Shown here: positions 1 through 8,174 of the stretch, piece after piece
Numbering within the stretch: the stretch's first letter is position 1
Layout of the letters: each line of letters starts with the position of its first letter
Source: DATKYV01 sp035528275
Lineage (GTDB): Bacteria; Acidobacteriota; Terriglobia; UBA7540
DNA length: 23,807 bases
Assembly: GCA_035528275.1 (NCBI GenBank)
Contig: DATKYV010000064.1
Location: 1-23,807, forward strand
Reading direction: 5' to 3'
The notes under the pieces: generated by a model
What the model was told of the DNA's origin: nothing
The model's database searches: none
The model's input: the letters and a program-made list of their open reading frames with translations, nothing else
Program-made: the position numbers and the translations under genes

Positions 1-161
1 TTGCGGCCGGAAAGCGCCGCGAAAGTGAGAGGGGCAACGAACTCGCAAGCGCTGCGGGTCATGATGACTTGCACTTCCAGTCCGCGGTCCTGAAGGGTTC
101 GCAGAAGATCCGCCGCCTTGTAGGCCGCAATCCCACCCGTAACTCCGAGTGCGACTCGCAT
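1..161 (-). CDS. coaBC: CoaBC (Dfp) phosphopantothenoylcysteine decarboxylase/synthetase, N-terminal fragment
   Basis: The first 53 codons are present and the rest lies beyond the left window edge. The protein begins MRVALGVTGGIAAYKAADLL and continues through VQVIMTRSACEFVAPLTFAAL. This is the glycine-rich FMN-binding start (GVTGGIAAYK) and the MT.SA..FV segment typical of the flavoprotein decarboxylase (CoaC) half of CoaBC. The enzyme joins cysteine to 4'-phosphopantothenate and decarboxylates the product in coenzyme A synthesis. It is the last visible gene of the msbA-yicC-gmk-rpoZ cluster, 72 nt after rpoZ, and the gmk-rpoZ-coaBC order is common in bacteria. The ATG start has only a weak ribosome site. 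Whether the CoaB synthetase half is fused cannot be seen. Confidence 0.88.
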   Translation of the reverse strand, partial: MRVALGVTGGIAAYKAADLLRTLQDRGLEVQVIMTRSACEFVAPLTFAALSGR

Positions 162-233
162 GACAGGTCTCAAACCTCAGGCGCCGAACTCGCGGCGATC
201 CCCCGGGATCAGTCCCTTCTCCAATCTTACACC

Positions 234-461
234 CTACTTACCCGCCCGCGCCTTCTTTGACTTCTCGTTGCCGTTGCCGTTGGCAATCTCCAGAACTTCG
301 ATGGGGACGAGCCCCGCTTCCACTTCCATCTGGGCGATCTTCGTCACTTTCTTGAACGCCGTCTGGACCAGGGGCTTGGCGCCTGCTTGAAGCTGCCGGG
401 CGCGCTTGGCTGCCACCAGGATGAACCGAAACTTGCTGTCAATTCGCCGTGCAAATTCCAT
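234..461 (-). CDS. rpoZ: RNA polymerase omega subunit
   Basis: This 75-residue protein has the omega core RIDSKFRFILVAAKRARQL followed by a Q..A...P.V.TAFKKVTKIAQMEVEAGLV segment, the usual arrangement for RpoZ. Omega binds the beta' subunit and helps core RNA polymerase assemble. The C-terminal tail is basic and low in complexity (NGNGNEKSKKARAGK). The ATG is preceded by GGAGG at 9 nt spacing, and this ribosome site is formed by the last codons and stop of gmk, so the two genes are likely translationally linked. It lies between gmk (5 nt gap) and coaBC, its usual setting. Confidence 0.9.
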   Translation of the reverse strand: MEFARRIDSKFRFILVAAKRARQLQAGAKPLVQTAFKKVTKIAQMEVEAGLVPIEVLEIANGNGNEKSKKARAGK

Positions 462-466
462 TGAGA

Positions 467-1108
467 TTATCCTCCAAATGTCTTGCAGATTTCCTTTGCC
501 TGTTGCTGACCGGCCTTGCGCCGCAATCGCGCCGCCTCCACTACGGCCCGCAGGGCCCGCGTGGCCTTGGCCAGCCGGTCGTTCACCACCAGATAGTCAT
601 ACTCCGGCCAGTGCCGGATTTCCTTGCGCGCCTCGCTGAGCCGCCGGGCGATGACCTCGGACGAATCGGAGTGACGGCGGCGCAGGCGCCGCTCCAGCTC
701 CCTGAACGACGGAGGCAAAATGAAGACGCTCACCGCCTCGGGAAGCTGCATTCGGACTTGCCGGTGTCCCTGGACGTCGATGTCCAGAATCACGTCGTAC
801 CCCGCCTCCTGCGCGGCGCGCAGTTGCTTCCACGAAGTCCCGTAGAGGTGTCCGAAGACGTCAGCCCACTCCACAAACTGCGAGGCGGCGACCATCCTCT
901 TGAAACGCTGCCGGCTGACAAAGATATAGTCCCGACCGTTTTTCTCCCCGCGCCGTCGCGGCCGCGTCGTGGTGGAGACCGAAAACTTCAATCCGGAGAG
1001 CGAATCCATCAGGCGCCGGATGAGGGTTGACTTCCCCGCCCCCGAGGGCGCTGAAATCACGATAATGCTGCCTCGCCGCAACGAGTTTTTGGCCCGGGCC
1101 GCTTTCAT
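467..1108 (-). CDS. gmk: Guanylate kinase
   Basis: The 213-residue protein has the length of typical guanylate kinases. It carries the P-loop SAPSGAGKST at residues 19-28 and the GMP-binding stretch SVSTTTRPRRRGEKNGRDY at about 45-63. VILDIDVQGHRQVR follows near 110-123. The enzyme phosphorylates GMP to GDP in the cytosol. Its ATG overlaps the yicC stop by 4 nt (ATGA) and there is no obvious Shine-Dalgarno site, so translation is probably coupled to yicC. The yicC-gmk-rpoZ block is a frequent bacterial cluster. Confidence 0.95.
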   Translation of the reverse strand: MKAARAKNSLRRGSIIVISAPSGAGKSTLIRRLMDSLSGLKFSVSTTTRPRRRGEKNGRDYIFVSRQRFKRMVAASQFVEWADVFGHLYGTSWKQLRAAQEAGYDVILDIDVQGHRQVRMQLPEAVSVFILPPSFRELERRLRRRHSDSSEVIARRLSEARKEIRHWPEYDYLVVNDRLAKATRALRAVVEAARLRRKAGQQQAKEICKTFGG

Positions 1109-2001
1109 TCGACGTTTTGTGCCTGCTCGCGCAGTTTTTCGATCTCGGTTTTCATTTCGATGGCCTGGCGGCAGATCTCCAAGCCGATGTCCGGGATGTC
1201 CGTGGTCTTGGACAAAAGCGTGTTTGCTTCGCGATTCATTTCCTGCAGGATGAAATCCAGTTTCTTCCCGACTTCCGAACTCTCCTTGATCAGACGGTGC
1301 GCCTGGTCCAGGTGGCTGCGAAAGCGCGTCAATTCCTCCTCGACGTCAGAGCGCGAGGCGAGGAAAGCGACTTCCTGGGCCAGACGCCCGGGGTCCAATT
1401 CGACGTTGCCGAGGATTTCCTGAACGCGCTTCTCCAGCCGGCGGCTGTACAAACGCGGCACCTCCCGGGCAAGATCGGTGATCGCCTGGCACAGTGTGCC
1501 GAGCCGCTGCAAACGCGTCCGGAGGTCGCGCTCCATGGCCTCGCCCTCGCGCGCCCGCATTTCGTTCAGGCGCTCGAGGGTTTCGCCCGTCACGCGCAGC
1601 AACGCCTCCTGCCTTTCTTCCAGCTCGGATGGAGACATCTCGCCGTTGCCCGGGCTCAACATCCCGGGGACGCGCAGCAAAGCCACCAGGTCCGGTTCCG
1701 AGCCGGCCCCGAATTCCTCGCGCGCCTTCCGCCAAGCGGCGAGGTAGGCCTCGAGCATTTTCCGGTCGAGCTGAAGCTGTTCCGCGCCGGTCTTTTCGAA
1801 AACGACTTGGACTTCCACGTGACCGCGCGCCACTCGTTCCTTGACAAGCCGCCGCAGCGGGACCTCGCAGGGTTCCAGTCCCGCGGGCAGGCGGACCTGC
1901 AAGTCGAGAAAGCGATGGTTGGTGCTCTTCACGCTGACCGCCAGCGCGAACGACCCCTCTTCACTTCGAACCCGGCTATATCCGGTCATGCTGCGGATCA
2001 T
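1105..2001 (-). CDS. yicC: YicC/YloC-family endoribonuclease
   Basis: The 298-residue protein begins MIRSMTGYSRV, the hallmark N-terminus of the YicC family, followed by VSVKSTNHRFLDLQVRLP. It ends with the DUF1732-type C-terminus, including GKKLDFILQEMNREANTLLSKT and a final EIEKLREQAQNVE. Length matches the family (about 290). Family members are implicated in RNA turnover. It lies 51 nt after the msbA-type gene and overlaps gmk by 4 nt. The same window encodes RapZ, another RNA-metabolism factor, but in a different cluster. Confidence 0.93.
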   Translation of the reverse strand: MIRSMTGYSRVRSEEGSFALAVSVKSTNHRFLDLQVRLPAGLEPCEVPLRRLVKERVARGHVEVQVVFEKTGAEQLQLDRKMLEAYLAAWRKAREEFGAGSEPDLVALLRVPGMLSPGNGEMSPSELEERQEALLRVTGETLERLNEMRAREGEAMERDLRTRLQRLGTLCQAITDLAREVPRLYSRRLEKRVQEILGNVELDPGRLAQEVAFLASRSDVEEELTRFRSHLDQAHRLIKESSEVGKKLDFILQEMNREANTLLSKTTDIPDIGLEICRQAIEMKTEIEKLREQAQNVE

Positions 2002-2052
2002 CGCATCATCCTGTCAGGGTGGGCGCGCTGCCCGCCATTCGCCGAAATCCCT

Positions 2053-3864
2053 TCAAGGCTCGGCGTCCACAAATTGCATTTCGTGGAGCCGCTGATAAAT
2101 GCCCCCCCGATTCACCAGATCCTCATGCGTTCCCACTTCGGAAATCGTTCCCCGATCGAGGACCACAATCCGGTCGGCGCGCCGGACGGTGGAAAGCCGG
2201 TGGGCGATCACCACCACCGTGCGGCCCGCCATCAGATTGTTCAGGGCCCGTTGCACGAGGAGCTCCGACTCCGTATCCAGCTCCGAGGTGGCCTCGTCGA
2301 GGATGAGGATGGGCGGGTTCTTGAACAGGGCGCGGGCGATCGCCAAGCGCTGGCGCTGGCCACCGGAAAGCCGCTGGCCGCGCTCCCCTACTGTCGTTTG
2401 ATAGCCGTCCGCCATTTCCATGATGAAATCGTGGGCCAGAGCCACCCGCGCCGCCTCGATCACTTCCTTCTCATTCTGCGGTCTGAGGCCATAGCAGATA
2501 TTGTTGAAAACCGTGTCGTTGAAAAGAATCGTCTCCTGAGTCACGATGCCGACCTGAGCGCGCAGCGTATCGACTTTCACGTCACGAACGTCATGCCCAT
2601 CGATCAGGATGCGGCCGCCCGTGACGTCGAAGAATCGCGGAATGAGATTGACCAGGGTCGTCTTCCCGGCGCCGCTCGACCCTACAATGGCGACCACCTC
2701 GCCATTCTCGATTCTCAGGTCCACGTTCCGGAGCAGGGGGATGCCATCCTCGTATTCGAATTCGACCCCCTCGAAAACGACCTCCCTGCGGAAAGGCGGC
2801 AGGTCGATGGCCCCGGGTTTATCGGCGATTTCGGGCCGCACATCCAGGAAATTGAAAACCTGCTCGGAAGCGCCCACCGCCTGCTGGAGGGCATTGTTCA
2901 CGCCGGTGAGGCGCTTGATGGGCTCGTACATTTTGATCAGGGCGTAGAGGAATGCCACGAACCCGCCGGTGGTCTGAGCGTGATAGATAATCTGATTGCG
3001 GGCATAGAGCAACAAGCCGGCGATGGTGATCGCGCCGAGCATTTCCATGAGCGGCGAAGTCGCCGATTGAGCGATGACCCAGCGCAAATTGATGTTCAGC
3101 AATCGGCGCGTGGCCGCCTTGAACTTCGCCAGCTCGAACCTCTCCATGACGAAGGCCTTCACAATCCGAATGCCGGAAAACGTCTCCTGCAGGACGTTGT
3201 TGATCTCCGCCATCTTGTCCTGGCTGGAGCGGCTCGACACCCGGATGTAGCGCCCGATGTTGACCGAGGGAAACACCACGAAGGGAATCAACGCCAGAGA
3301 AACCAGCGCCAGCTTCCAATCCACGTAGAACACCACGGCCAGGAGGCCGACGAGCGTGAAGGACTGTTTCAGGAAATCCGCTGAGACCTGAGACACGGCG
3401 TTCTGGATCTTCTCGATATCGCTGGTGATCGCCGACATCAATCGCCCCGTGGGGTTTTTGGTGAAAAAGCCCACCGATTGCTGAATGATTCGTGAATAGA
3501 GCAGATTCCGCAGATCCCGGACCACCGAGTGGCCGATGAAATTGATGAAGTAGGTGGCGAAGAATTCCGAGAGGCCCTTCGCCACCGTCACGACAACGAT
3601 GGCGATGGCCACCACCGTCCACACGTTGTGGACACGGGGCGGCATGAAATCCTGGAGATGGACGCCGCCGCCCCCGAAGGGCCAGTGGAAAAGCAAAATG
3701 GGAGTGGATTGGGCCTGCGCGTCGAGAACACGGTCAAAAACCGGCTTGATGAGCAGCGCCGTGAGCGCTTCGCAAAATCCCACCACCGCCATGAGCACGA
3801 CGGCGGCGAAAAAGCGCAGGCTGTAAGGCCGGATAAAGCCTAGGAGGCGTCGGATTTGGCTCAT
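2053..3864 (-). CDS. msbA: MsbA-type lipid A/phospholipid ABC exporter (fused permease-ATPase)
   Basis: This 603-residue half-transporter has an N-terminal membrane domain (about residues 1-310) whose hydrophobic helices begin at RFFAAVVLMAVVGFCEALTA. A nucleotide-binding domain follows, with Walker A GSSGAGKTT near 395, signature LSGGQRQRLA near 500, Walker B ILILDEATSELD near 518 and H-loop VVVIAHRLST near 550. Length and architecture fit MsbA, which flips lipid A-core across the inner membrane. The nearby LPS-transport genes (lptB, lptC-lptA) support that role, but related exporters of other lipids or drugs cannot be excluded. It is the first gene after the promoter near 4.0 kb and heads the run into yicC-gmk-rpoZ-coaBC. 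Confidence 0.82.
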   Translation of the reverse strand: MSQIRRLLGFIRPYSLRFFAAVVLMAVVGFCEALTALLIKPVFDRVLDAQAQSTPILLFHWPFGGGGVHLQDFMPPRVHNVWTVVAIAIVVVTVAKGLSEFFATYFINFIGHSVVRDLRNLLYSRIIQQSVGFFTKNPTGRLMSAITSDIEKIQNAVSQVSADFLKQSFTLVGLLAVVFYVDWKLALVSLALIPFVVFPSVNIGRYIRVSSRSSQDKMAEINNVLQETFSGIRIVKAFVMERFELAKFKAATRRLLNINLRWVIAQSATSPLMEMLGAITIAGLLLYARNQIIYHAQTTGGFVAFLYALIKMYEPIKRLTGVNNALQQAVGASEQVFNFLDVRPEIADKPGAIDLPPFRREVVFEGVEFEYEDGIPLLRNVDLRIENGEVVAIVGSSGAGKTTLVNLIPRFFDVTGGRILIDGHDVRDVKVDTLRAQVGIVTQETILFNDTVFNNICYGLRPQNEKEVIEAARVALAHDFIMEMADGYQTTVGERGQRLSGGQRQRLAIARALFKNPPILILDEATSELDTESELLVQRALNNLMAGRTVVVIAHRLSTVRRADRIVVLDRGTISEVGTHEDLVNRGGIYQRLHEMQFVDAEP

Positions 3865-3998
3865 CCACCATCCCGGCCCGCAGGCTGGGCCGCCAGCGGG
3901 CGCTCAAAACAACGTATCGTAGTTCCTCGGCCAGCGGGCCGTCAAGCAAAGACCCGTCCCCAGACCAGACTTGTGGAAAAAGGCGGCCCATAACTTCC

Positions 3999-4028
3999 AT
4001 TATATCAATTGAATACGAGGATTCTTAA
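3999..4028 (-). promoter_or_regulatory. Sigma70-type promoter for the msbA-yicC-gmk-rpoZ-coaBC cluster
   Basis: Read on the minus strand, -35 TTAAGA (4028-4023) and a perfect -10 TATAAT (4004-3999) are separated by 18 nt. The predicted start is near 3992, leaving a leader of about 125 nt before msbA. The sequence here is A/T rich in an otherwise G+C-rich region and lies in the 194-nt gap between the ROK kinase and msbA. Confidence 0.6.
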
Positions 4029-4033
4029 GAATC
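4020..4033. promoter_or_regulatory. 14-bp perfect palindrome overlapping the msbA -35 box (possible operator)
   Basis: GATTCTTAAGAATC is a perfect inverted repeat that covers the whole -35 hexamer (4023-4028). Its position suits a dimeric repressor site. The regulator is unknown, and a chance palindrome of this length in an A/T-rich promoter is possible. Confidence 0.35.
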
Positions 4034-4058
4034 TTCGGGTTTGGTAACAAAAAGGTAA

Positions 4059-5024
4059 TCAGGTCTGGGTTTCGAGAAGCTCCAACCCCATCGCCGCCGC
4101 TCCATACAGGGGCGAATAGACCCCCAGCTCCGTCAACACGATTTCGGTAGAATAGTGAATGGTCGGCGAGGAGAGCTCCTCCAGAGACTCGTGCACGGGC
4201 TCCAGGAGGACGTTTCCGGCCAGCGCCACACCTCCGCCCAGAATGATTCTGTCGGGATTGACGATGCGGATGACGGTGAGGAGGGCTCGGGCCAGCCATC
4301 GAGCGGCCTCGCGGATGATTCGGCCGGCCGCAGTATCGCCTTCCGCGGCCGCTTGCACCACGGCTTTGGCGGTGATCTCGTCGGCGCTACCACCGCTGAG
4401 TTCGATCATGCGGGCCACGCTTTCCGGTCGCCGCACCGCCCACTCTCGCCCCCGTTGGGCGATGGCCGAGCCGGAGCAAAAAGTCTCCAAACAGCCCCGC
4501 GCTCCGCAGGAGCAGATCACCCCGGAATCCGAAACCGGCAGATGCCCCACCTCGCCCGCCAGGCTGTCCTTGCCCCTGAAAACTTTCCCGCCGAAGACGA
4601 ACCCTCCGCCGATTCCCGTACTTAAGGTGATGTAAGCGAGCGACTCGGCGCCCCGCCCTGCGCCGAAACGGTACTCGCCCAAAGCTCCGGCGTTCGCGTC
4701 GTTATCGAGGCGGGCGGGAATTCCCAAGGTCTCCTGAACCCACTGTGAAAGCGCAAAATTCTCCCACCCGGGAGCGTGGATCGAAGTGACGAGCTGGCGC
4801 TGGAAATCCACCGGCCCGCCAAAGCTGATTCCGCAGGCTTTCACCGGGAAGTCGCTGCGCTCTTTGAGAGCCAGGCAACGCTCGCGCAGTTGGTCGAGCA
4901 TCCAGTCGCGCCCGCCGGAGCGCAACGTGTCGCCCTCGGAAGTCAGCAGCCGGCGGCCTTGGTGGTCGAAGAGTCCGAGGCGGAATTGGGTCCCCCCGAT
5001 ATCGATTCCGATGACGTTGTTCAC
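4059..5024 (-). CDS. ROK-family sugar kinase (glucokinase-like)
   Basis: The 321-residue protein shows the ROK/hexokinase fold signatures: phosphate-binding DIGGTQFRLGLF near residue 8, LDNDANAGALGEYRFGAG with the catalytic Asp near 130-150, STGIGGGFVFGGKVFRG, and EVGHLPV followed by the zinc motif CSCGARGCLE. The family phosphorylates glucose or N-acyl-hexosamines with ATP. Substrate cannot be read from sequence. The start is GTG with GGAGA about 8 nt upstream. It lies 55 nt after rapZ and may be the last gene of that cluster. The lack of an N-terminal helix-turn-helix rules out the repressor type of ROK protein. Confidence 0.88.
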   Translation of the reverse strand: MNNVIGIDIGGTQFRLGLFDHQGRRLLTSEGDTLRSGGRDWMLDQLRERCLALKERSDFPVKACGISFGGPVDFQRQLVTSIHAPGWENFALSQWVQETLGIPARLDNDANAGALGEYRFGAGRGAESLAYITLSTGIGGGFVFGGKVFRGKDSLAGEVGHLPVSDSGVICSCGARGCLETFCSGSAIAQRGREWAVRRPESVARMIELSGGSADEITAKAVVQAAAEGDTAAGRIIREAARWLARALLTVIRIVNPDRIILGGGVALAGNVLLEPVHESLEELSSPTIHYSTEIVLTELGVYSPLYGAAAMGLELLETQT

Positions 5025-5079
5025 GGCATTCTCTCCGTATTCAGAATCTTGCCGTCTGGCCGATTTCCCGGTCCGGCGG

Positions 5080-5973
5080 TCAGGTCGCGGAGCGACCGAT
5101 ATCGCGGTGGAGTACTTTCGCCCGATAGCCCTCTCGCGCCAACTCCTGGCTAATCTGCTCAGCCAGGTAAACCGACCGATGCCGGCCGCCGGTGCAACCG
5201 ATGGAGATCGTGAGATAGCTCTTCCCCTCCCTCACGTAGCTGGGGAGAAGGTAAAGGAGCAGATCCATGACGCGCTTGGTGAACTCCGCAGTCTGGGGAA
5301 ACGAGTTCATGTACCGCTGCACACCGCGGTCCCGGCCCGTCTTCTCCTTGAAGCGCGGAACGTAGTTGGGGTTGGGAAGGAACCGAACATCGAAGACGAG
5401 GTCCGAGTCCGTTGGGACACCGAACCGGAAGCCAAACGAGACCACGGAAACCAGCAGCGCCTTTCGAGTCTTGAGACCGCCGAACCGCGCCTGCACCAAG
5501 TCGCGCAGCTCGTGGACGTTCATCCGCGTCGTATCGATCACCACATCGGCGAGCTGGCGCATGGGCTTGAGGAGGACGCGCTCCAGGCGGATTCCCTCGC
5601 GCACCGGGAGGTCGCGTCCCAGGGGGTGCGGTCGCCGCGTCTCTTCAAAACGGCGAATCAAGGCCTGGTCCGAGGCCTCGAGGAAGACGATCGTGGTTTT
5701 CAGTTTGTCCCGCATCAGATCGCGATGCATGGCGGGGAGCTGGCTCAAGGCCTCGCCGCCGCGGATATCCACCACCACCGCGGCCCGCTGGATACGGCTG
5801 CCGGGCGCGGAGAAAAGCTCCGCAAACTTCGGAATCAGGCCGACGGGGAGGTTATCGACACAGTAGAACCCCAGGTCCTCGAAAACTTTGAGGACCGAGC
5901 CTTTTCCCGAACCGCTGAATCCGGTAATCACCACGAATTGTCGCAGGGAACTTCGGGAAGGCTTGGTTTTCAT
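5080..5973 (-). CDS. rapZ: RapZ/YvcJ-family nucleotide-binding RNase adaptor
   Basis: The 297-residue protein has the family's Walker A region near residues 18-26 (GFSGSGKGS), then EDLGFYCVDNLP, the R..RRPHPL segment and the C-terminal GCTGGRHRSVYLAEQ motif. In Enterobacteria RapZ guides RNase E to the GlmZ sRNA and senses glucosamine-6-phosphate. Outside that group the role is less certain. The residue directly after the P-loop lysine is Gly, where E. coli RapZ has Ser (GSGKS). It follows hpf after a 157-nt gap in the usual rpoN-hpf-rapZ order. No hprK or ptsN gene separates hpf and rapZ here, unlike in many genomes. Confidence 0.92.
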   Translation of the reverse strand: MKTKPSRSSLRQFVVITGFSGSGKGSVLKVFEDLGFYCVDNLPVGLIPKFAELFSAPGSRIQRAAVVVDIRGGEALSQLPAMHRDLMRDKLKTTIVFLEASDQALIRRFEETRRPHPLGRDLPVREGIRLERVLLKPMRQLADVVIDTTRMNVHELRDLVQARFGGLKTRKALLVSVVSFGFRFGVPTDSDLVFDVRFLPNPNYVPRFKEKTGRDRGVQRYMNSFPQTAEFTKRVMDLLLYLLPSYVREGKSYLTISIGCTGGRHRSVYLAEQISQELAREGYRAKVLHRDIGRSAT

Positions 5974-6067
5974 AGGCGCCCGCAGTCACCGGGGAGATCG
6001 CACGGCCCCGAGGGGAGGCGTTACGTCCCTGCTCGTTCGAAGACTTGCCCTCGCCCACTCCTCGATT

Positions 6068-6088
6068 GCGGGAAGAGGCCTTTCCCGC
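6068..6088. other. Perfect 7-bp hairpin in the hpf-rapZ intergenic gap
   Basis: GCGGGAA and TTCCCGC pair around a 7-nt loop. This is the only clear structure in the 157-nt gap between hpf and rapZ (5974-6130). No T-run follows on the minus strand, so it is not a standard terminator. It could be an RNA-processing or attenuation element, or nothing. A shorter CCCC..GGGG stem lies near 6006-6015. Confidence 0.3.
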
Positions 6089-6130
6089 CTCCAGCCCGCC
6101 GGGTGACGCCTGAGGATCGAAATTGTTGTT

Positions 6131-6667
6131 TCAGGGCTCGGGCTCGATCAGGCCGAGGTTGCCATCCGGCCGACGGTAAATGACGTTCACGCGCTCCGTA
6201 TCGGAATTGCGGAAAACCACCAAGCCGCGAATGCTGGAGTCGAGAGACTCGATGGCTTCTTCCACCGTCAGGGGCTTGATCGGGATCCGCTCCCTCTCCA
6301 GCACGCGGTGTTCTTCATGGTCGACACGCTGGGTGCCCAGAATGTTCAGCAGGATGGCGGAAGTCGGTTTGGGTCGCCGCTTCGTGGTGCGTCGTTTCTC
6401 CAGCAGCCGCACGGCCTGCCGCTCGAGCTTGTCGAGCGCTCCGCTGATGGAGCTGCGCGGGTCCGTCGTCTCCTCGATTCCAACCAGGGTATGGTCTCGA
6501 AAGCTCAGAGTGATTTCTGCCAAGCGGCGGTGTTTTTCCGCGGTCAGGATGATGTGAATCCCGTACCGGTCGCGCAGGAGGCGGGTAAGTTTGCGTAATC
6601 GCCCTTCGGTGTAGTGGCGCAGGTCGGGAGTGATTTCCATCTGTCGGCCAGTGTACTCGATCCGCAT
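6131..6667 (-). CDS. hpf: Ribosome hibernation-promoting factor, long form
   Basis: The 178-residue protein begins MRIEYTGRQMEITPDLRHYT, the HPF/RaiA N-terminal domain (about residues 1-105) that binds the 30S decoding region. After a linker it has the long-form C-terminal domain (about 118-178), including IPIKPLTVEEAIESLD and GLVVFRNSDTERVNVIYRR, which drives 100S dimer formation. The length is that of long HPF. The ATG has a strong site, GAGGAGGT, about 7 nt upstream. It is 52 nt after rpoN, its classic partner. Confidence 0.95.
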   Translation of the reverse strand: MRIEYTGRQMEITPDLRHYTEGRLRKLTRLLRDRYGIHIILTAEKHRRLAEITLSFRDHTLVGIEETTDPRSSISGALDKLERQAVRLLEKRRTTKRRPKPTSAILLNILGTQRVDHEEHRVLERERIPIKPLTVEEAIESLDSSIRGLVVFRNSDTERVNVIYRRPDGNLGLIEPEP

Positions 6668-6719
6668 GGGCAGACCTCCTCGAGCTTCTCCGGAGGGGAA
6701 TTGAACATCAGAGTGCTTC

Positions 6720-8174
6720 TCAAGCCTTCACCCTTCGCTGGTGGGTGCTGGGAATTCGCATATCCTCACGGTACTTCGCCACCGTCCGCCGGGTAACGCA
6801 GATGCCCTTTTCGCGCAGCAGATGGGCGATCTGGTCATCAGTCAGGGGATGGGCCGCGTCTTCCTCTTCGATCATCTTCTTGACCAGCCGCTTCAAGTTT
6901 ATGAGCGAGACCGAGGCTCCCGAAGGCCCTTGCACGGCTTCGGAAAAGAAGAACCGCAGTTCGTGAACACCCTGGGGCGTATGGGCGTACTTGTTGGCCA
7001 CAGCCCGGCTGACCGTGGAGGGATGAACGCCCACCTCTTCAGCGACTTCCTTGATCATCATGGGCCGCAAAAAGTCGATGCCCTTGTCCAGAAACTCGCC
7101 CTGGCGGCGGATAATCGCCTCGCAAACCCTGACGATGGTATGCTTGCGCTGTTCGATGTTCTTGATGAGCTGGATGGCGGAGGTGAACCGTTCCTTGACG
7201 TAGTTCCGGACTTCCCGTGTCGTGGTGGATTCATTCATCAGGCGCCGGTAGTGGCGGCTCAGACGCAACTGCGGAAGCCCGTCCTCATTCATAATGATCT
7301 GGTAGCCCTCGCCCATTTTGACGAAGACCACGTCCGGTTCGATGAGCCGCGCCTGCACCTTGTTGTACCGCTGGCCGGGGCGAGGGTCGAGAGTGCGGAT
7401 GAATTCCACACACCGCTCGACGGCCTTGACAGGACGGTCCAGAGCCCGGGCGATCTCGCGGTACTGTTTGTTCTGGAGCTGCTTCAAATGGTTGATGACA
7501 ACCTGCTGGGCGAGCGTATTGTCGGGCGCCAAGGTGCGAATCTGGATCAGCAGGCACTCGCTCAGGTCCCGCGCCGCCACGCCCGGCGGGTCGAATTCCT
7601 GCGCCAGGGCCAGCGCGGCCTCCACGTCTTCCAGCTTGTGCTCGCCGGTTTCGGCGATTTCTTCCAAGCTGGCTGTCAAGTACCCATCCTCGTTCAGGTT
7701 TCCAATGATCGAGTACCCGGCTTCGCGGACCACGTCCGGGCAGATGGAAAGGCTGAGCTGCCACTCCAAGTGGTCGGCCAAGGAGGCGGGCTGGGACAGA
7801 AAATTCTCGAAGGAAGGTTTTTCGATCACTTCACTGGCCGGCGAACGGAAGCCGGGATCCAGGTAGTTTTCAAAGAACGACCCGAAGTCGATTTCCTGAA
7901 ACGAGTCGTGGTTGTCGCCGGAAGTGACTTCCCCGTCCGCCGCCGGAGTGGCGGGACTCTCGGCCTGGGCTTTCTGCTCCACTTCCTCGGTGGGCGGATA
8001 GTTCTCGCCGAGCTCTTCCAGGACCGGGTTGGCGATCATCTCCTGGTTGATCATCTCGCGCAGCTCGAGCTTGTTGAGCGCCAGAACGCTCACCATCTGG
8101 ACGAGCCCGGGCGTCAGGATCTGCTTCTGCGCAACCTTGAGGCTCAGACCGATTCTGGGTTGAGTTCCGCCCAT
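6720..8174 (-). CDS. rpoN: RNA polymerase sigma-54 factor
   Basis: The 484-residue protein has the glutamine/leucine-rich region I (LSLKVAQKQILTPGLVQMVS) that contacts enhancer-binding activators. An acidic linker (about 55-110), the core-binding domain, a helix-turn-helix (VGVHPSTVSRAVANKY) and the RpoN box with RRTVAKYRE near the C-terminus follow. The box reads the -24 promoter element. No sigma-54 activator gene is in the window. The start ATG overlaps the lptB stop by 1 nt (TGATG), so translation is probably coupled. Confidence 0.97.
   Translation of the reverse strand: MGGTQPRIGLSLKVAQKQILTPGLVQMVSVLALNKLELREMINQEMIANPVLEELGENYPPTEEVEQKAQAESPATPAADGEVTSGDNHDSFQEIDFGSFFENYLDPGFRSPASEVIEKPSFENFLSQPASLADHLEWQLSLSICPDVVREAGYSIIGNLNEDGYLTASLEEIAETGEHKLEDVEAALALAQEFDPPGVAARDLSECLLIQIRTLAPDNTLAQQVVINHLKQLQNKQYREIARALDRPVKAVERCVEFIRTLDPRPGQRYNKVQARLIEPDVVFVKMGEGYQIIMNEDGLPQLRLSRHYRRLMNESTTTREVRNYVKERFTSAIQLIKNIEQRKHTIVRVCEAIIRRQGEFLDKGIDFLRPMMIKEVAEEVGVHPSTVSRAVANKYAHTPQGVHELRFFFSEAVQGPSGASVSLINLKRLVKKMIEEEDAAHPLTDDQIAHLLREKGICVTRRTVAKYREDMRIPSTHQRRVKA

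Noticed and set aside
1117..3384. Long plus-strand open frame (755 codons) opposite yicC and msbA
   Set aside because: It lies antisense to two clear family genes, has no recognisable domain, and is the kind of long antisense frame that G+C-rich codon bias produces.
4786..6183. Plus-strand open frame of 465 codons opposite the ROK kinase and rapZ
   Set aside because: It is antisense to two well-supported genes, and its composition is rich in Arg, Ser and Pro as expected of a shadow frame.
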